From Diospyros lotus (lineage: Eukaryota; Streptophyta; Magnoliopsida; Ericales; Ebenaceae): a stretch of DNA of 64,000 nt. Positions 1 to 13,500 of this stretch are shown here, piece after piece. Position 1 is the stretch's first letter; each line of letters starts with the position of its first letter. The DNA is taken from contig NC_068352.1 in assembly GCF_014633365.1 (NCBI RefSeq), forward strand, positions 26,817,310 through 26,881,309, read 5' to 3'. The notes under the pieces are model-generated. The model did not search any database, was not told the DNA's origin, and was given only the letters and a program-made list of their open reading frames with translations. The position numbers were made by a program, and so were the translations under genes.

Positions 1-2
1 AC

Positions 3-124
3 TGGTCAATGTAGAGAAGTCGCGAGAAATCGGCAGTGGCTGAAGCGAACACAACCGACGAACGCTGGTCACGGTAGAGAGGCCGCGAGCAATCGGCAGT
101 GGCTGAAGCGAACACAACCGACCC
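3..124. repeat. Tandem duplication, about 61 bp x 2, in Copia leader
   Basis: Two adjacent copies of a unit containing AATCGGCAGTGGCTGAAGCG followed by AACACAACCGAC lie in the untranslated leader of the Copia element. They differ at several positions (for example GTCGCGAGAAAT against GCCGCGAGCAAT). Confidence 0.8.
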
Positions 125-365
125 AATCGAACACCGCTTGCACTCGCCCAGCGGTAGAAAGAATCCTGGCGGTTGACGATGGAGGATGCAAAAGAGAAGA
201 TGACCTTGGGTCAATCTTGGGTGGCCGCGACCAGCAGATTCAGGCTTGGCGAAGGCTGGGAATTGCCGAATCCGGGCATCAGCAACCAATCGAGAGGCCA
301 ATAGAGGAGGCGTAGACGGTTGCGCGAAGAGCCTCACACGGAGTGGATGGCTGGGATTTAATCCA

Positions 366-377
366 GCTCTGATACCA
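366..377 (-). other. Primer-binding site (initiator tRNA-Met type)
   Basis: Read on the - strand this is TGGTATCAGAGC, the standard Copia primer-binding site. It directly abuts the LTR to its right and fixes the polarity of the element. Confidence 0.8.
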
Positions 378-622
378 TCTTAGAAATAACCAAAGACAAT
401 TTGTCTTCATTGATTAAAATGAGCAAGAACAGCATCCTCTTTTAAGGAGAGGATTATGAGCAAAAAAAGGAAGGAAATAATCTAAATATTGACAGCATCC
501 TAAACTACATCCTTGACTTACTATATTTACATATTATTTACATAAAACTTAGATCCTAGAATATTCTAGGATCAAGGACAAATCTCTCTTGATTTTAGCA
601 TATTTCCAGCAGTTACCATACA
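378..622 (-). repeat. Copia 5' LTR (boundary approximate)
   Basis: This 245-bp block adjoins the primer-binding site. On the - strand it would begin TGTATGGTAACTGC and end TTTCTAAGA. The end is not a canonical CA, so the edges are provisional. Confidence 0.55.
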
Positions 623-660
623 GGAAAACTTAAAATTAGAAATAAGGTTATTCTTAGTAA

Positions 661-800
661 GATAAGATTCATAAGAAATGGTTTTGGTCATGTAAGAAGA
701 AGATCAATAGAGGCTTTTGTGAGAAGAGTGGATAGAATGGAAATGAGGTAGAGGAAGACAAAGAGAAACTTAGTGGGAAACACTTACTTATGATATTGGT
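661..800 (+). pseudogene. LINE reverse-transcriptase ORF2 remnant
   Basis: The + frame from about 662 reads IRFIRNGFGHVRRR, SIEAFVRRVDRMEMR, stop, then RKTKRNL. This matches the 'W-F/F-G-H-V-x-R-R, A-x-V-R-R-V-D' tail found downstream of reverse transcriptase in many plant LINEs. Only about 45 residues are recognisable and a stop interrupts them, so this is a dead 5'-truncated scrap. It probably lies in an ATXR2 intron. Confidence 0.55.
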
Positions 801-879
801 TATAGGGGCTTCATAAAAGATAAACCCATACATAAAAATGGCTGAAGACCTAGAATTTATGTAACTAATACCATTGTGG

Positions 880-1548
880 AATAGAGGTTTGGTATATTGT
901 TGTTCTTGTTTAGGATTTAGGTTTTATTTGAATTTTAGATTTTATTTTTTGATAAGATCTTATGTAGATCTTATCTCTTATCTATAAATTTGTTTAGAGG
1001 TTTGCATTGTGTTTTAGTTGTATTCTATAAATAGGTTTAGGGTGTAATCAGAAAAACAGTTTTGATTGATATTGAATACAATTGATGATTCTCTCTCTCT
1101 CTCTCTCAGGCCACCTTCTCCTTCTCAAGCCCTTCTTTTTCTCTTCTTCAATCTTTCACAAACTTCTTGCTGTTGCACTTCAATATCTCAATTCATGATG
1201 GGTGAGCTTTAGTATGTACTTTGTCCCAGAGAATTTAACTTGGAAATGCAGACATGAGATGTGTGAAACAACATTCTTAAAATTCTATGATCAAGGAACA
1301 AACAAGTGACTTAACATATAACCATTGGGTGCCACCACAATATTAAACTTGTGCCCTGGGCTGGGTTTTCAAATGACATGTTAGCTGGGATTGTCCTTGT
1401 TATATATAGAAGAATAGCAAAAATCTGTCTTATGTTATTTTACTCTTTTGTCAGCATACCGTCTCCTTGGCATGACTTAATTTTTTCTATTTTCATTCTT
1501 ATTTATGCCAGTTGTGGTAAATTAGTTCTTTAATTGTCGCTTTTGTAG
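880..1548. other. Non-coding stretch, possible LTR remnant with TATA box and CT repeat
   Basis: No exon is recognisable here. A TATAAATAG motif near 1026 is followed by A-rich sequence, a CT microsatellite (1091-1107) and a pyrimidine-rich tract. Together these look like the promoter and R/U5 part of an old LTR, but no partner copy was found. The stretch ends at the polypyrimidine-AG acceptor before the first ATXR2 exon. Confidence 0.35.
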
Positions 1549-4500
1549 CAAATTTTGTGCGGATGCTGATTGGGATATGTTTCATTCTTTGCTTTGTGTG
1601 GGCTCAAATTCAAAATCATCAAATAAGGGGGCACTTCAAAAGTTTATGCGACATGCTAATGGTAAGGCTCTAGCACTTTTAGCTAACTGCAATGAACAAC
1701 TATTCTTTGGGACAAATTTGTTAATTTGATTTTCTGTTTTTATGATCTTTTTATTCCAGAGACAAATGACATTTTCCTCCTTGCTGCCAAGGTAATAATC
1801 ATTTTACATCTTCTTGTTTTATTTGTGGGTATCCATGCGGAGCAAATCTGGATTTTGTGGTGTACTCTATAATGGCACAAGTTCAAGCAGAAACTTTTCT
1901 TTTCTTGAGTAAATTATATCCCAATTCCCTTGAGACTATTACATCTAGACCATTTGACCTACCCAAGATTATGGCCTCTTCTTCAAGAACATTGCACCTC
2001 ATCTTAAATTGATCAAATTAGGCCACATATTCATGCATAGGTCTTTTGCGTTGTCTAAGAACTTCATTCAGGTTGTTTCATTTAGATGCCTTTGTACAGA
2101 GTATGTCATTTCTATTAGCTAACTTATTTGGTGTCCTCTTCAGGTAGTTGCTTTCGTCATTTTAAGGTACAAGAAGTTGAAAGCAGCTGATCTTGACAAG
2201 CAAGAGAAGTGCACAGGCAGCTGTGACCTTTCTCTGCTTTTGGAGGCCTGGAAACCTGTAGCAATGGGATACAAGAGAAGGTAGTTATAACTTTTATTGT
2301 GCTTTTTTCTTTTTTTGACACAACATAAGAAGTTGTAGACGGATTTGTAATGCAAAATCTGTTTCTCCATAATTCTGATAGTATTTTCCTTTGGCAATGG
2401 TGTTCTTAATATTAGGAAGTTGCATTTCTTTTTCTCCTTGTTATTGAGTTAATTCATTCCTTAGTGGTAAAAAATATTTTCAGATGCAATAGATGCTAGA
2501 TAACATTTGCGAGGCTGACTTGCTTTCGTCTACTTATTCTGGCTGGTGTTCAAGTTAATAAGCATGCTGGAACTTCAATGCAATCAGAGTATCTGACCCA
2601 AAGTCTATGGGGATAGGGAACTGAAATCTCTATTTACGCGTTGACTATTAGACTGTTGATCATTTGTTCATCAATTGCTCAGTGGCTAGAGAGTTATCTG
2701 GCTACATGCTAGACTGTTTTGTTGCATGTTGGGTGTTTCCACTTTCCATTGACTATTTGTGATCTTATGAGTTACAGCACCCCAAGAGGTTCTATTATTG
2801 GAAGGCAAAGCTGGGTTTTTGGTTCATCTTGTTTTAATGGAGAATATTTGAAGTGACGCAGAGCTTTCATTTTACTAATTTTAATAATTTTCGTAATTTC
2901 AATTATTTAATTATTTTAGGGCTTATTTTACTATTTTGTAGGAAGATTTAATTTATTCCTTTTTCTAGAATATTTAGGATTCCTATTTTGTCTTTGACTT
3001 AGCTCTACCTTTTTCTTTCTTAATTAAGGGTGCGTTTGATAGGGGTGAAAAATGGAGATGGAATATATTTTCCATCCAAATTCCAAGAAATTCCATCAAA
3101 TAGTTTTTTTTTTCATGGAATTCGAATTCTATCTTAGTTCAAAAAGTGAAGATTTTCCTTGAAATCAAGGAATTGGAATTCCTAGGGGGTGGGGTGAGAA
3201 TTGGAATGCCATGAAATTGGAATTTTGCCTCACTTTCTACCCCCAATCACACACACCCTAAGATTCCTTTATCTCTTAGAATAAGGATTGTAAAACCCTC
3301 TATAAATAGTAGGGCCTTAAGTCTATTTTATTCGGTCAATAACATAACTTTATTTTGAAGAAGTTTTGGATTATAAACACCTTAAAATTTCACTTTATTA
3401 TTTGGATTGGACACATTTATACACAAATGGTAACTACTCATATGGAGGTAGTTATATGGAAAAAATTGCCACTTAAGAAATAAATAATTGTATAATGAAT
3501 GAAAAACTACTTTTATATTTTGTCTAACTGTCTATATTTCTTGTACACGTTTTTCTACATGTCCCTTCAAGCTGGTCTGTAAATATTAAAGAAGTCTAGC
3601 TTGGATCTTTACATCTTCAAACTGAGTCTTTGGTAGATCTTGGTAAGTAGGAAATCCACCTTCAATTTTTCTTTTTATGAAGTGCTTGTCTATTTAGATA
3701 ATTTTGAACATGTTGAGTTGTTGCCAATATTTTAGTTAGACGATTAAAATTTTGGGTGTTTGAGAGGTTTCCTTGACAACGCCTCTGTTGTGTCTTTAAT
3801 GTCAAAATATTTCTCCTTTGCGGCATCCTAGATTTCTTGTGCCGTCTCGTGGAGAATGACATTTACTTTGCCTTGCTCTGTCTTCATTGACAATAGATTT
3901 ATTTTACTGGTATTGCAACCAACATCATCCTTTAGTTCCTTTGGAGATATGACTGACATCAACCCCTCAAAGACTAATTAGGATTTGATTTGATGTGTCT
4001 CTTCTTTTTTGTGGGACTAGAGAGACGGTTGTGGCTGTGGCGATGGCGATGGCAGATGAAGATGAAAGAGATGATCGGAGATGGGTAGTGGCCAATCTGT
4101 GACAATGGGTTTTCTTTCTGATAGTGGTCAATTTGTGACCATGGCTCCATTCTGTGACCATCTTCGCCGCTCTTTCTCTCTGAACTCTCTGTCTCACTAC
4201 TCTGATACCATGAAAAAGTTTTGGACTGTAAACACCTTAAAAGTTCTCACTTTATTATTCAGATTGAACACATTTATACACAAATGATAACTGCTTATAT
4301 AGAGGTAGTACATAGAAAAAACTACCACCTAGAAAATAAATAATTGTATAATGAATGAAAAATTGCCTCTATATTTTTCCTAACTGTCTATATTTCTTTT
4401 ACACATTTTTCTACATATTCCATACAATTGAGAGATTTTTCTCTAGTTCTTACACCTTTGTGCTTGTGTGAGGATTAGCGATTGCTTTTCCCTTATTTAT

Positions 4501-7500
4501 CATGCTATTCGCTACATCATGAAGTGAGAGGAATAGAATCACTCTCAATGTGATTGAGGCTTCTATTTCTAAGTTTGAAAGCAAGATCTCATCTATCTTG
4601 TATAGTTGGTTTTTAGGGTGGAGTGCATGCATCTATCCATCACCTTTTTGATTTTGTTGATTCTTTGGGTTAATAGATGTATGCATGGGGTATAGGTTTT
4701 ATTTTCCTTCCCTTCACATACATGGGCGGTCTCTTAGTTGTTTCCCCCCCCCTTTCCTGCAAATGTATTTGTAACTTTGTCTACCAAGAAATACATAAGT
4801 AAGCTTTAAAATTGCAGAACACCTGAGAAAAGATCAACTGCTTTAATGTACTATTTTTTCCATGAAAAAGGGTCCTAAACATTCTTATTTTGCGTACTTG
4901 TCTCTGCAAGTTGTTTACTATTCAAGGTCTAGAGTGCTGATTCACACGTTCTTACAGATGGTGGGAGTGCATTGCTCTGCCAGATGACATTGATTGTTGT
5001 GATGAATCAGAATTTAGAATGCAAATAAAAGAGCTGGCTTTCACGGTAAATTGTCCTCATCCTGATGGTGCATATGCCAATGCTATATTGATATGCTTTT
5101 GAACTAGTTGGTCCATTAATATCTGAACAATAAAATTTATCTTTAGCTTGTACTTTTAACCGATCTGCTGCTTTCATATTCAATCGTAACTGTTTACCAC
5201 AGGTGTCCTAATATGATTAGGCATAGCAATAAACACTTTCATGTCCTACGATCCTAATGCATTGTTTGAGTTTTTCTAGGTTTATAGCAGAAGTTACCCA
5301 ATATGAGCCTCATATTGGACAATAAAGCCTTTTCTTCCCTTCTTCTAATGTTGAATCAATTCTTGCAATATATTATCATGTTTTTAGAGTCACGCTTTTG
5401 GTCACCTTCAACATATGTTTTTTTTTTTTTGCAAGAAAATGGAACACAAATTTATTTAGGCTTACAGTTTTATGTATCCATCTAACTGAAGAAGAAACCA
5501 AAATGGTCAATAAGTCAATTGCACTGAATTATGAATGAAATTTTATTAGGAGAAAACATGAACTAGCTCTCAAATAAAGAACTTGAAATTTTGAATCTTG
5601 TTAATGAAGTTTTGCTGACTACTATGCCTTTATTTACCCCAATCTTCCTCTGTTCTCCAAGGCGATTATTACTCTGTTCTGTCCATTCCTAATACCTCTA
5701 TTAAATTGTAAGTTGATGCATTTGCTTTTGGTATCTTTGGCCTGTTAGTGGCCTAGTGGGTGTTCATGCTCTGCATTCATCGCCTCACTATTCTAAAAGA
5801 GTGTACTACTATCATTTATGTGAATCTTAGGAAGAAAACCCTAGCTGTTAATATGTATATACCATTGATTAAACTCATAGACTATACACCTATATATATA
5901 CAAAATACAATGGGCCATGGGCCACGGGCTTTAACATAAGATTAACTACACCATATAAATATAGCCATATAACTCAACACTCCCCCTCAAGTTGGAGCAT
6001 ATATATCATATGCACCAAGTTTGCTACAAATATACTCAATTCGAGGACCCCTGAGAGACTTAGTGAAGACATCTGCTAACTGGTCATTGAAATTGACAAA
6101 ATCTGTGGTAATACTGCCAGATAAAATCTTTTCTCGGATGAAGTGACAATCTATCTGGATATGTTTGATCATCTCATGAAAAACAAGATTGGAAGCAATA
6201 TGTAATGTAGCTAGATTGTCGCAAATTAATCTCATTTGTGATATCTCCCCAAACTTGAGCTCTTGAAGCAATTGTTTTAACCAGATAAATTCACACGTTG
6301 CCAAGGCCATAGCACGATATTCTGCTTTTGCACTCGACCTAGCAACAACCTCCTGCTTCTTCCTTTTCCAAGATACTAGGTTTCCTCCAACTAGAACACA
6401 ATATCCTGAAGTAGACTATCTATTAGAAGGAGAACCTGCCCAATCAGCATCAGAATATCCGACTACTTGAGTATGATCTCTGTCCTCATACAATAGCCCT
6501 TTACCTGGAGCTCCCTTAATATACTTGAGAATTTGGACTACCACATCCCAGTGGCTATCGCAAAGAGACTGTAAAAATTGACTGAGAACACTGATTGAGG
6601 AAGAAATGTCTAGGCGAGTGATAGTGAGATAATTAAGTTTTCTGACTAGCCTGTGGTATCTCCCAGGATCAGCAAGAGGCTCCTTTTGTCCTAGTAAGAG
6701 GCTTTACATTAGGGTACATAGGAGAATCTATAGGTTTATAATCAAGCATTCCAGTTTCTTCCAGAATGTCTAACACATACTTTCGTTTAGAGATAACAAC
6801 ACCAGAATTGGACTGAGCAACTTTTATGCCAAGAAAGTATTTAAGTAACCCCAAGTCCTTAATCTGAAAATGATGGAAAAGATGTTTCTTCAATTGAACA
6901 ATACCATCCTGATCATTACCTGTAATAACAATATCATCTACATAGACAATCAAGTGTATACACATCCCCTGTGATGTGCGTTTATAAAAAATCGAATGAT
7001 CAGACTCACTACGAGTCTTACCAAAGTCTTGAATGATAGCACTGAAGCGACCAAACCAGGCTCAATGAAACTGCTTCAACCCATGTAGTGAGCGACAGAG
7101 TTTACAAACCAACCCAAACTCCCCTTGAGCAACAAACCCAGGAGGTTGCTCCATATAAATCTCCTCCTAAAGCTCACCATGTAAGAAGGCATTCTTAATG
7201 TCTAGATGATACAATGGCTAGTGGCACATAGCTGCTATACAGAGAAACAAACGCATAGAGAACATCTTAGCAACAGGGGAAAAAGTGTCATCATAGTCAA
7301 TACCATAAACTTGAGTATACCCCTTGGAAACCAAACGGGCCTTAAGGCGATCGACCTGCCCATCAGGATCCACCTTGACAGTATAGATCCACTGACAGCT
7401 GACAAGAGATTTCCCTGGGGGTAAAGGAACCAAATCCCAAGTACCATTAGAATGCAAAGCAGTCATCTCATCCACCATTGCTTGATGCTACCCTGGATCA

Positions 7501-10500
7501 GAAAGTGCCTCACTAACGGTCTTAGGTATTGAAACAGAGGATAAGGAAGACTCAAAAACACAAAAAGGAGACGAGAGACGGTGATAGCTAAGAAAATTAT
7601 AAATGGGGTGAGGATTGCGAGAAGAATGGGTACCTTTTTGAAGGGCAATAGGAAGCAGATCCTTAGAAGGTAGGATTGCAGCAAGTGGAGAGATTGGAGC
7701 AGGATGTGAGACATTTGGAGTCGTTGAAGTAGTAGGAGACACTGGAGAAGGCATAGGAACAACATCTCCACCGGGAGGAGACCGAGGCTGATGACACCGA
7801 TGATAAACCTGCAGTGGGGTAGAAGAAGGAACAGGGAGAATAGGAGCAAGAGGACTCGAGGGAAGAGGGATTGCCTCAGAAAAGGGTTGACACTCAGAAT
7901 GAGGCGAAGAGTAGAAATGAGACACTCAAAGAAGGTAATATCCGTCGAAAGAAAATAGCGGCGGGTGTTAGGAGAATAACACCGATAACCCTTCTGAAGG
8001 CGAGAGTAACCAAGAAAAAAGCACTTGATGGATCGAGCAGACAATTTATCTTGACTTGGAGACAGGTTATGGACAAAGCAAGTGCAACCAAAGACATGAG
8101 GAAGAAGAATATATAATGGTTGATCAAGAAACAAGAGAGAGTGAGGAATCTGGTGCTGAAGAACTGAGGAGGGCATCCTGTTAATGAGATAGGAAGTAGC
8201 GATGATAGCTTCAGCCCAAAAGCAAAAGGGGACATGATGTAGAAGAAGAGTGCGAGCAGTTTCAATCAAATGTCTATTTTTATGCTCAACAACCCCATTT
8301 TGCTGTGGTGTATAGGCACAAGACGACTAATGCAAGATCCCCTGAGAAGACATAAAGGTTGTAAAGGGAATAGAAAAATACTCAGGGGCATTGTCACTGT
8401 GCAATACTTGAACAGAGGTATGAAATTGCATTTTGATTTCAGCACAAAAAGATTCAAAAAATGAGAATAACTCAGAATGATTTTTCATTAAATATAACCA
8501 TGTGCAATGAGAATAATCGTCGATAAACGTTACAAAATATTGAAAACCCAAAACAGACACGACATGACTAGGACCCCAGACATCGGAATGAACTAAAGCA
8601 AACGGGGACACAGCCCGATTATTGACACGCTTTGGAAAAGAAGTGCGAGACTATTTTCCAAGTTGACAAGACTCACAATGAAAAGACAACAAACTAGACA
8701 AACTGGGAACCATCTTCTGAAACTTAGCCAAACTAGGATGTCCCAAACGATTGTGGACAAGAGTAGGAGACTCAGTCACCGAGCAAGCAGCAGGAGATGT
8801 AGGAAGGTTGAGATGATAGAGATTCTGCGACTCACATCCGATGCTAATCATCTGTCCCGTACTGCGATCCTAGATAATAACAAAATGATTATCAAAGGTG
8901 ATAGAATAATTTAAGGCACGCATAAGTTTACTAACAGAGACAAGATTAAAGGGACAATGAGAAAGATAAATGACAGAATCTAAAAACAGAGAAGGTAAGG
9001 GTTTGACAGTGCCAACAGCTTTAGCAACTGCTTTGACCCATTGGCTAATGTTACAGAAGGTAAGAAATAGAATTAGTAAAATGAGATAACAAATGGGGGT
9101 TACCAGAGATATGGTTAGAAGCACCTGAGTCCGGGACCCATGGTCCTAAAGAGGATGACTGAGCGAGACAGGTAGTGGAATCACTAGAGTGGGCGATAGA
9201 AGCAACTGTGGATGAGGATTGTTGGGACGTCTTATACTTGAGATACTCATCATAAGCCCCAGTGAGAAAGATAGATTGTGGTGTATGACCATCAAAGGAT
9301 TCAGATTGAGAACCATCAGCACGAGCAACATTAACATGATGAGGGCGACCATGCAACTTATAACATTGTTCCTTAGTATGCCCCCGCTTGTGACAGTAGT
9401 TACACTTGGGGCGTTTGCCCCGATTACCACAATTTCCTCACTGTTCGCCACTACTCTGAACCTGTGAAGCCATAATTGAATGATCACCTACAGAAGAGGG
9501 AGGCACTGTAGGAACAGATGAAACCCGAAGAAGACGATAATACACTTCATCCACAGTAGGTACAGTAGGAATAGCAAGAATCTGATCACGAACAGGAGCA
9601 AGCTCAAGATCAATGGCAGCAAGAGTACACACCATGAAGAACTTATCCCGCTGAGCTAGATCCTCTGTAGCAGTCTTACCAACAGGTAACAAGGAGTTAA
9701 ATTCAGCTTTAATAGAGGCCGTCTGACTAAGAAAATCAGGAAAAGTCAGACCTTACTGTCGTAAACTGAGCATATTAAACACCACTGAATACAGGCATTG
9801 AATGTCATTAGTGTATAGCTCCTTGGCTTGAGCCCACAATTCACAACACGTGGTATAGTTAGTATAGATTGGATGAAGAGAAGGATCAATTGACTGCTAT
9901 AGGATACTGCACAATAAAGTATCAGCTCTCTGCCACTTAGTTTTATCTGTGGTCATATTCTCGGCCTTGGTAGTTAGATGATCTTGTAAATCTTGACCCA
10001 TACACCACAGTTCAACTGCCTTGGACCAAGAGATATAATTGGAATTGCCCATCAACTTCTCACTAGCAATGGCTGGAGAGGGAGACAAAATATCAAAGAA
10101 GGAGCCAGATTTATTGGTACTAGCCATGTTGGACAAAAGGGAGCCCTACAAGATCAACAAATCTAAAACAAAAGGGGTTAAATAAGCCAAAAAGAAAGGC
10201 TGGATGATCCGGCATAGAGAATGAAGCGTGGAGGCGTGCTAGAGCGACGGCAAATGGCGGATGTCGGTGACCGGAGGCGTCGGATGGAAGCAAATGGCGA
10301 CGAAACCACCAGGACCGGGATGGACTAAAGGAGGCGAGCCTAATGGTGAAGACGGCGTTGCGATCGGAGCACTGGAGAGAGAGATCGAAGCAAAAACGTT
10401 TCCGTGAACAGTGCGAGAGAGGCAGTGTGGCGGTGACAATGGCAATGGGCCTCCAGGGGTCGACAGATCGGAGGCCGACGAACACAACGATAGCGGCTGT

Positions 10501-13500
10501 GCATGTGATCAGTGGCCGGACGGTGAAGAACTGTTGCAGACCAATAGCGCGAGCGGCGAGAACGCAGTGGGCGGCAACGACAGTGGCACAACAGGCTGTG
10601 GCGGTCAGTGGCGACACCACCAGTGTTGGTCATCGGTGATGTGGGCGGCGGCGGCGGCTAGGGTTTGTATGGTGTATGGTGGCGGTTGGGGTTTGTATTT
10701 TGGTTCTAATACCATGTGAATCTTAGGAAGAAAACCCTAGCTGTTAATATGTATATACCATTGATTAAACTCATAAACTATACACCTATATATATACAAA
10801 ATACAACGGGCCATGGTCCACGGGTTCTAACATAAGATTAACCCTAGGTGTACTTTGTTAATATAACCATATAACTCAACAATTTACATTGATTGAGTCT
10901 CTCAAGTTCCTTTACATAATGGTGCTAAATCTAATTTTGCAGTCTCTGTTCTTTCCATAGAATTGTATTTACATGTATTACCGTATCCTTATGTCACACA
11001 GGTATCTGTGTAGACTTGTGTTTACTTGGTCACAAATTACTATTTTGTGCTTGCCAAAGAGTCAAATAGATAGTGTGGCTACTCTGTATATTGTGATTGT
11101 AACCCTGAATAACTCTATACTGAATGCACATTTTGTCAAGCCTTTTGCTAGATGGTCTGATCAGCATTGGTTGCCAGTTGTTTATATATGCCAAATCCAA
11201 CCAAGCATTAATGAGTGACTATTTCTACTCTGTAATAGAAATAGAGAAACAATGCTTGGATTACAATGGTTATTGATTTCATTACTGGTGATGATCATAC
11301 AAAGCCCTCCCTATTGCTACTTTGCTATCAAGAGTTAGGTGCTATCTCTTAAAAAATATCCAGGTATTGATTAAAGAACAAAATTTGTTAGATAAGAAGT
11401 GCAAACAATAACAGTATATCCCTTTTGTAAATAGATAGGGGTCCCACATCCCTGTCTTAGTTATTATTTGTGCGTGCTACATGTTGATCTTGATTAATGC
11501 AGCAACTTAAATCTAATATTCAGTGTGAACTTTTCAGTCATTGCAACTCTTAAAGGCTGCCATCTTTGACGAGGAATGTGAACCATGTATCCTCACAAAC
11601 TTTTTCAATTGAATACCTCCTTTTGATATGTTTTGCTAAATATTTTCTAAATTGTAATTTTTGATATTCTTAACTCTTCCTTAGTATTTTCCCTCGAGAT
11701 CTATGGGCATATCATTGGAATGTTTGAGCTAAATAATCTGTAAGTTTGTACTTATCAACATTTCTAGTCTTTTCCTATTGGTGTATGCTACTATGCATGT
11801 GTGGAAACAATACTTGCAGCGGGCTCTGGCACCTAAATGCAAGATATTCTTCCTAATTCACATCAGATAGCACAGTGTCTTTGCTTACGTGGTTGATGCA
11901 TCTTTATGGGACAGTGATTTGGTTGTAGCATCTCCAGTGGAGGATTATTTTCTGTACATTGATGATCTTCAACGCTCTGAAAAGGTTAGCTGACAGCATT
12001 TGGATATATTTACACTTTTTATTATATGGAAAGTAGCTGTACTGTTGCTTTTATAATTTTGTTGCAGAAACAGGCTGAAAGAATAACAGGGCCTCTTCTG
12101 GACGCTCTAGGTCATGACTATTCAGTTCATTGTGAAGGTGTGTTTTAATTTCAGATGGGAAGGCACTGCTATATTTGCTGGCAAAAATTGTTGGAAGCTT
12201 ACATTCCATGAATGTGTCTTTGCGTTAAATTTTTATTAGTACCAGATATAGAATGCCTGATAAGAGAAGTGACAACTGCATCACCACTGCTGTTAATGTC
12301 ATATTGAGCTTGCTGGACTTTTTGGGGGGTGGGAGACGGCTGAAAATTGAATGCTTAGGGTATGAAATGTTGTCATGATATAATTAGGGACAGGAATGAG
12401 GATCCCTTGGAGATATCTAAAACATCTATTCCAGTTGTCTCGGATCGATTTCCATAGAAGAGATTGGAGAAAATTTATGAAGTTGGATGAACAAGAATAG
12501 TTGGATAATGGTAGAGTGATGGTTGAATGCTCATTAGAGTTGTGTTGAAATACCAGAAGTCAGGTATAGAGTTAGTCGTGTTCAGTTGTTTAAAATGTAT
12601 TTAAGCTGAGACATGTACGAAGTAACATATACCACGTTATGAACATGAATATCTTAAAATAAGGTGTAAGAGATGAATGTGATGGTGAGAAGCCAGATGT
12701 GGCACCTAATCCTAGTCAACATGAATCAGCTGACCAAGATTACTCTTTTATGTGCAACAGGGGGCTATATAACTTAGGACTGGTTTGATTCAATTGGGAC
12801 ATGTCACATTGATAGATAGAAGTGAATATTACATGAGGCAGTAAGAGAACCTTATGATTAAAAAGAGGTTTTGCCATTATGGACAGAGAAATGGTGGAAA
12901 TGATTTGAGTCCAAAACTCTTGGCAGTTTAGTACAAGATTCCTTTTTTTTTTTCTATTAAAGATAACCATTAAAAAGATTCCTTTGGTAAGGGAAGAACT
13001 GGAATGACATAGTTTTTGTTTTTTTTGTTTTTGGTTTTTTGCTGAGAACTGCAATGACATAGTTACTAGTGTTCAATTTGGTTGCAGTTTAGAATAAGCC
13101 ATGTTGGTACTAATGTTTACAAGTTTTAATGCAGAAGCTACCTATCAGAAAAAGTTTTGATATCTGAACAAAAGTTAAGCATTTCGCGGGTCCTTTTGGT
13201 TGTTGTTCCAAAAGCTGTGTTTTGGTTCTAGAACCTAAGGCTGCGTTCTCTTTACTATTTTCAAGTCATTTTTAGTTTTTAATTTTCTAAAATGATGAAA
13301 ACGCGTTCTCTTTATTGTTTTTAAAAATATATTTTTGAAAATAAAAAAAAAATTATAAAGAAAACTCAAAACAACAAAAAGTTGTTTTGAGTGTTTTCAT
13401 CCAAATTAAACTCAAAATACATTTATTTATTCATATTTTATTATTGTAATGAAAAAAAATATTATAAAATTCATTAATTTTAAAATGTATATATTTTTTT

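Larger units (their letters stand above)
1..622 (-). mobile_element. Ty1/Copia LTR retrotransposon, 5' end only
   Basis: This is the 5' end of a Copia element on the - strand that continues beyond the left edge of the window. Seen: on the + strand GCTCTGATACCA (366-377) is the complement of the TGGTATCAGAGC primer-binding site used by many plant Copia elements. An LTR-sized block follows to about 622, and GC-rich leader sequence without a long ORF lies to the left. The proposed LTR edge at 622 rests only on a terminal CA, because the partner LTR and the second target duplication are outside the window. It lies upstream of the first visible ATXR2 exon and may sit in an intron of that gene. Confidence 0.75.
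3356..4415 (-). mobile_element. Short, internally deleted Copia element
   Basis: The LTRs at 3356-3559 and 4211-4415 (about 205 bp, clearly homologous, starting TGAARAAGTTTTGG and ending CTACA) bracket only 650 bp of interior. The primer-binding site is the complement of TCTGATACCA at 4201-4210. Flanks TATTT (3351-3355) and TATTC (4416-4420) are a 5-bp duplication with one change. On the - strand a short RNase H tail ([13 protein letters not shown]) is joined to gag-like sequence, so protease, integrase and reverse transcriptase are missing. It is antisense to ATXR2 and lies in intron 3. Confidence 0.85.
5819..10881 (-). mobile_element. Near full-length Ty1/Copia retrotransposon in ATXR2 intron 4
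   Basis: This 5,063-bp element has short LTRs (5819-5979 and 10715-10881). The perfect 5-bp duplication ATTTA lies at 5814-5818 and 10882-10886. The polypurine tract is at 5980-5992 and the primer-binding site at 10703-10714. The interior encodes gag, protease, integrase, reverse transcriptase and RNase H in the usual Copia order, with several stops and frame changes. All structural parts are present but no intact polyprotein can be made. It is antisense to ATXR2, and the flanking exons still splice in phase across the 6.5-kb intron. Confidence 0.95.

Noticed and set aside
10120..10639. Several long open frames on both strands, Arg/Ser/Pro-rich
   Set aside because: They lie in the GC-rich untranslated leader of the 5-kb Copia; frames are open on both strands because of composition and show no domain.
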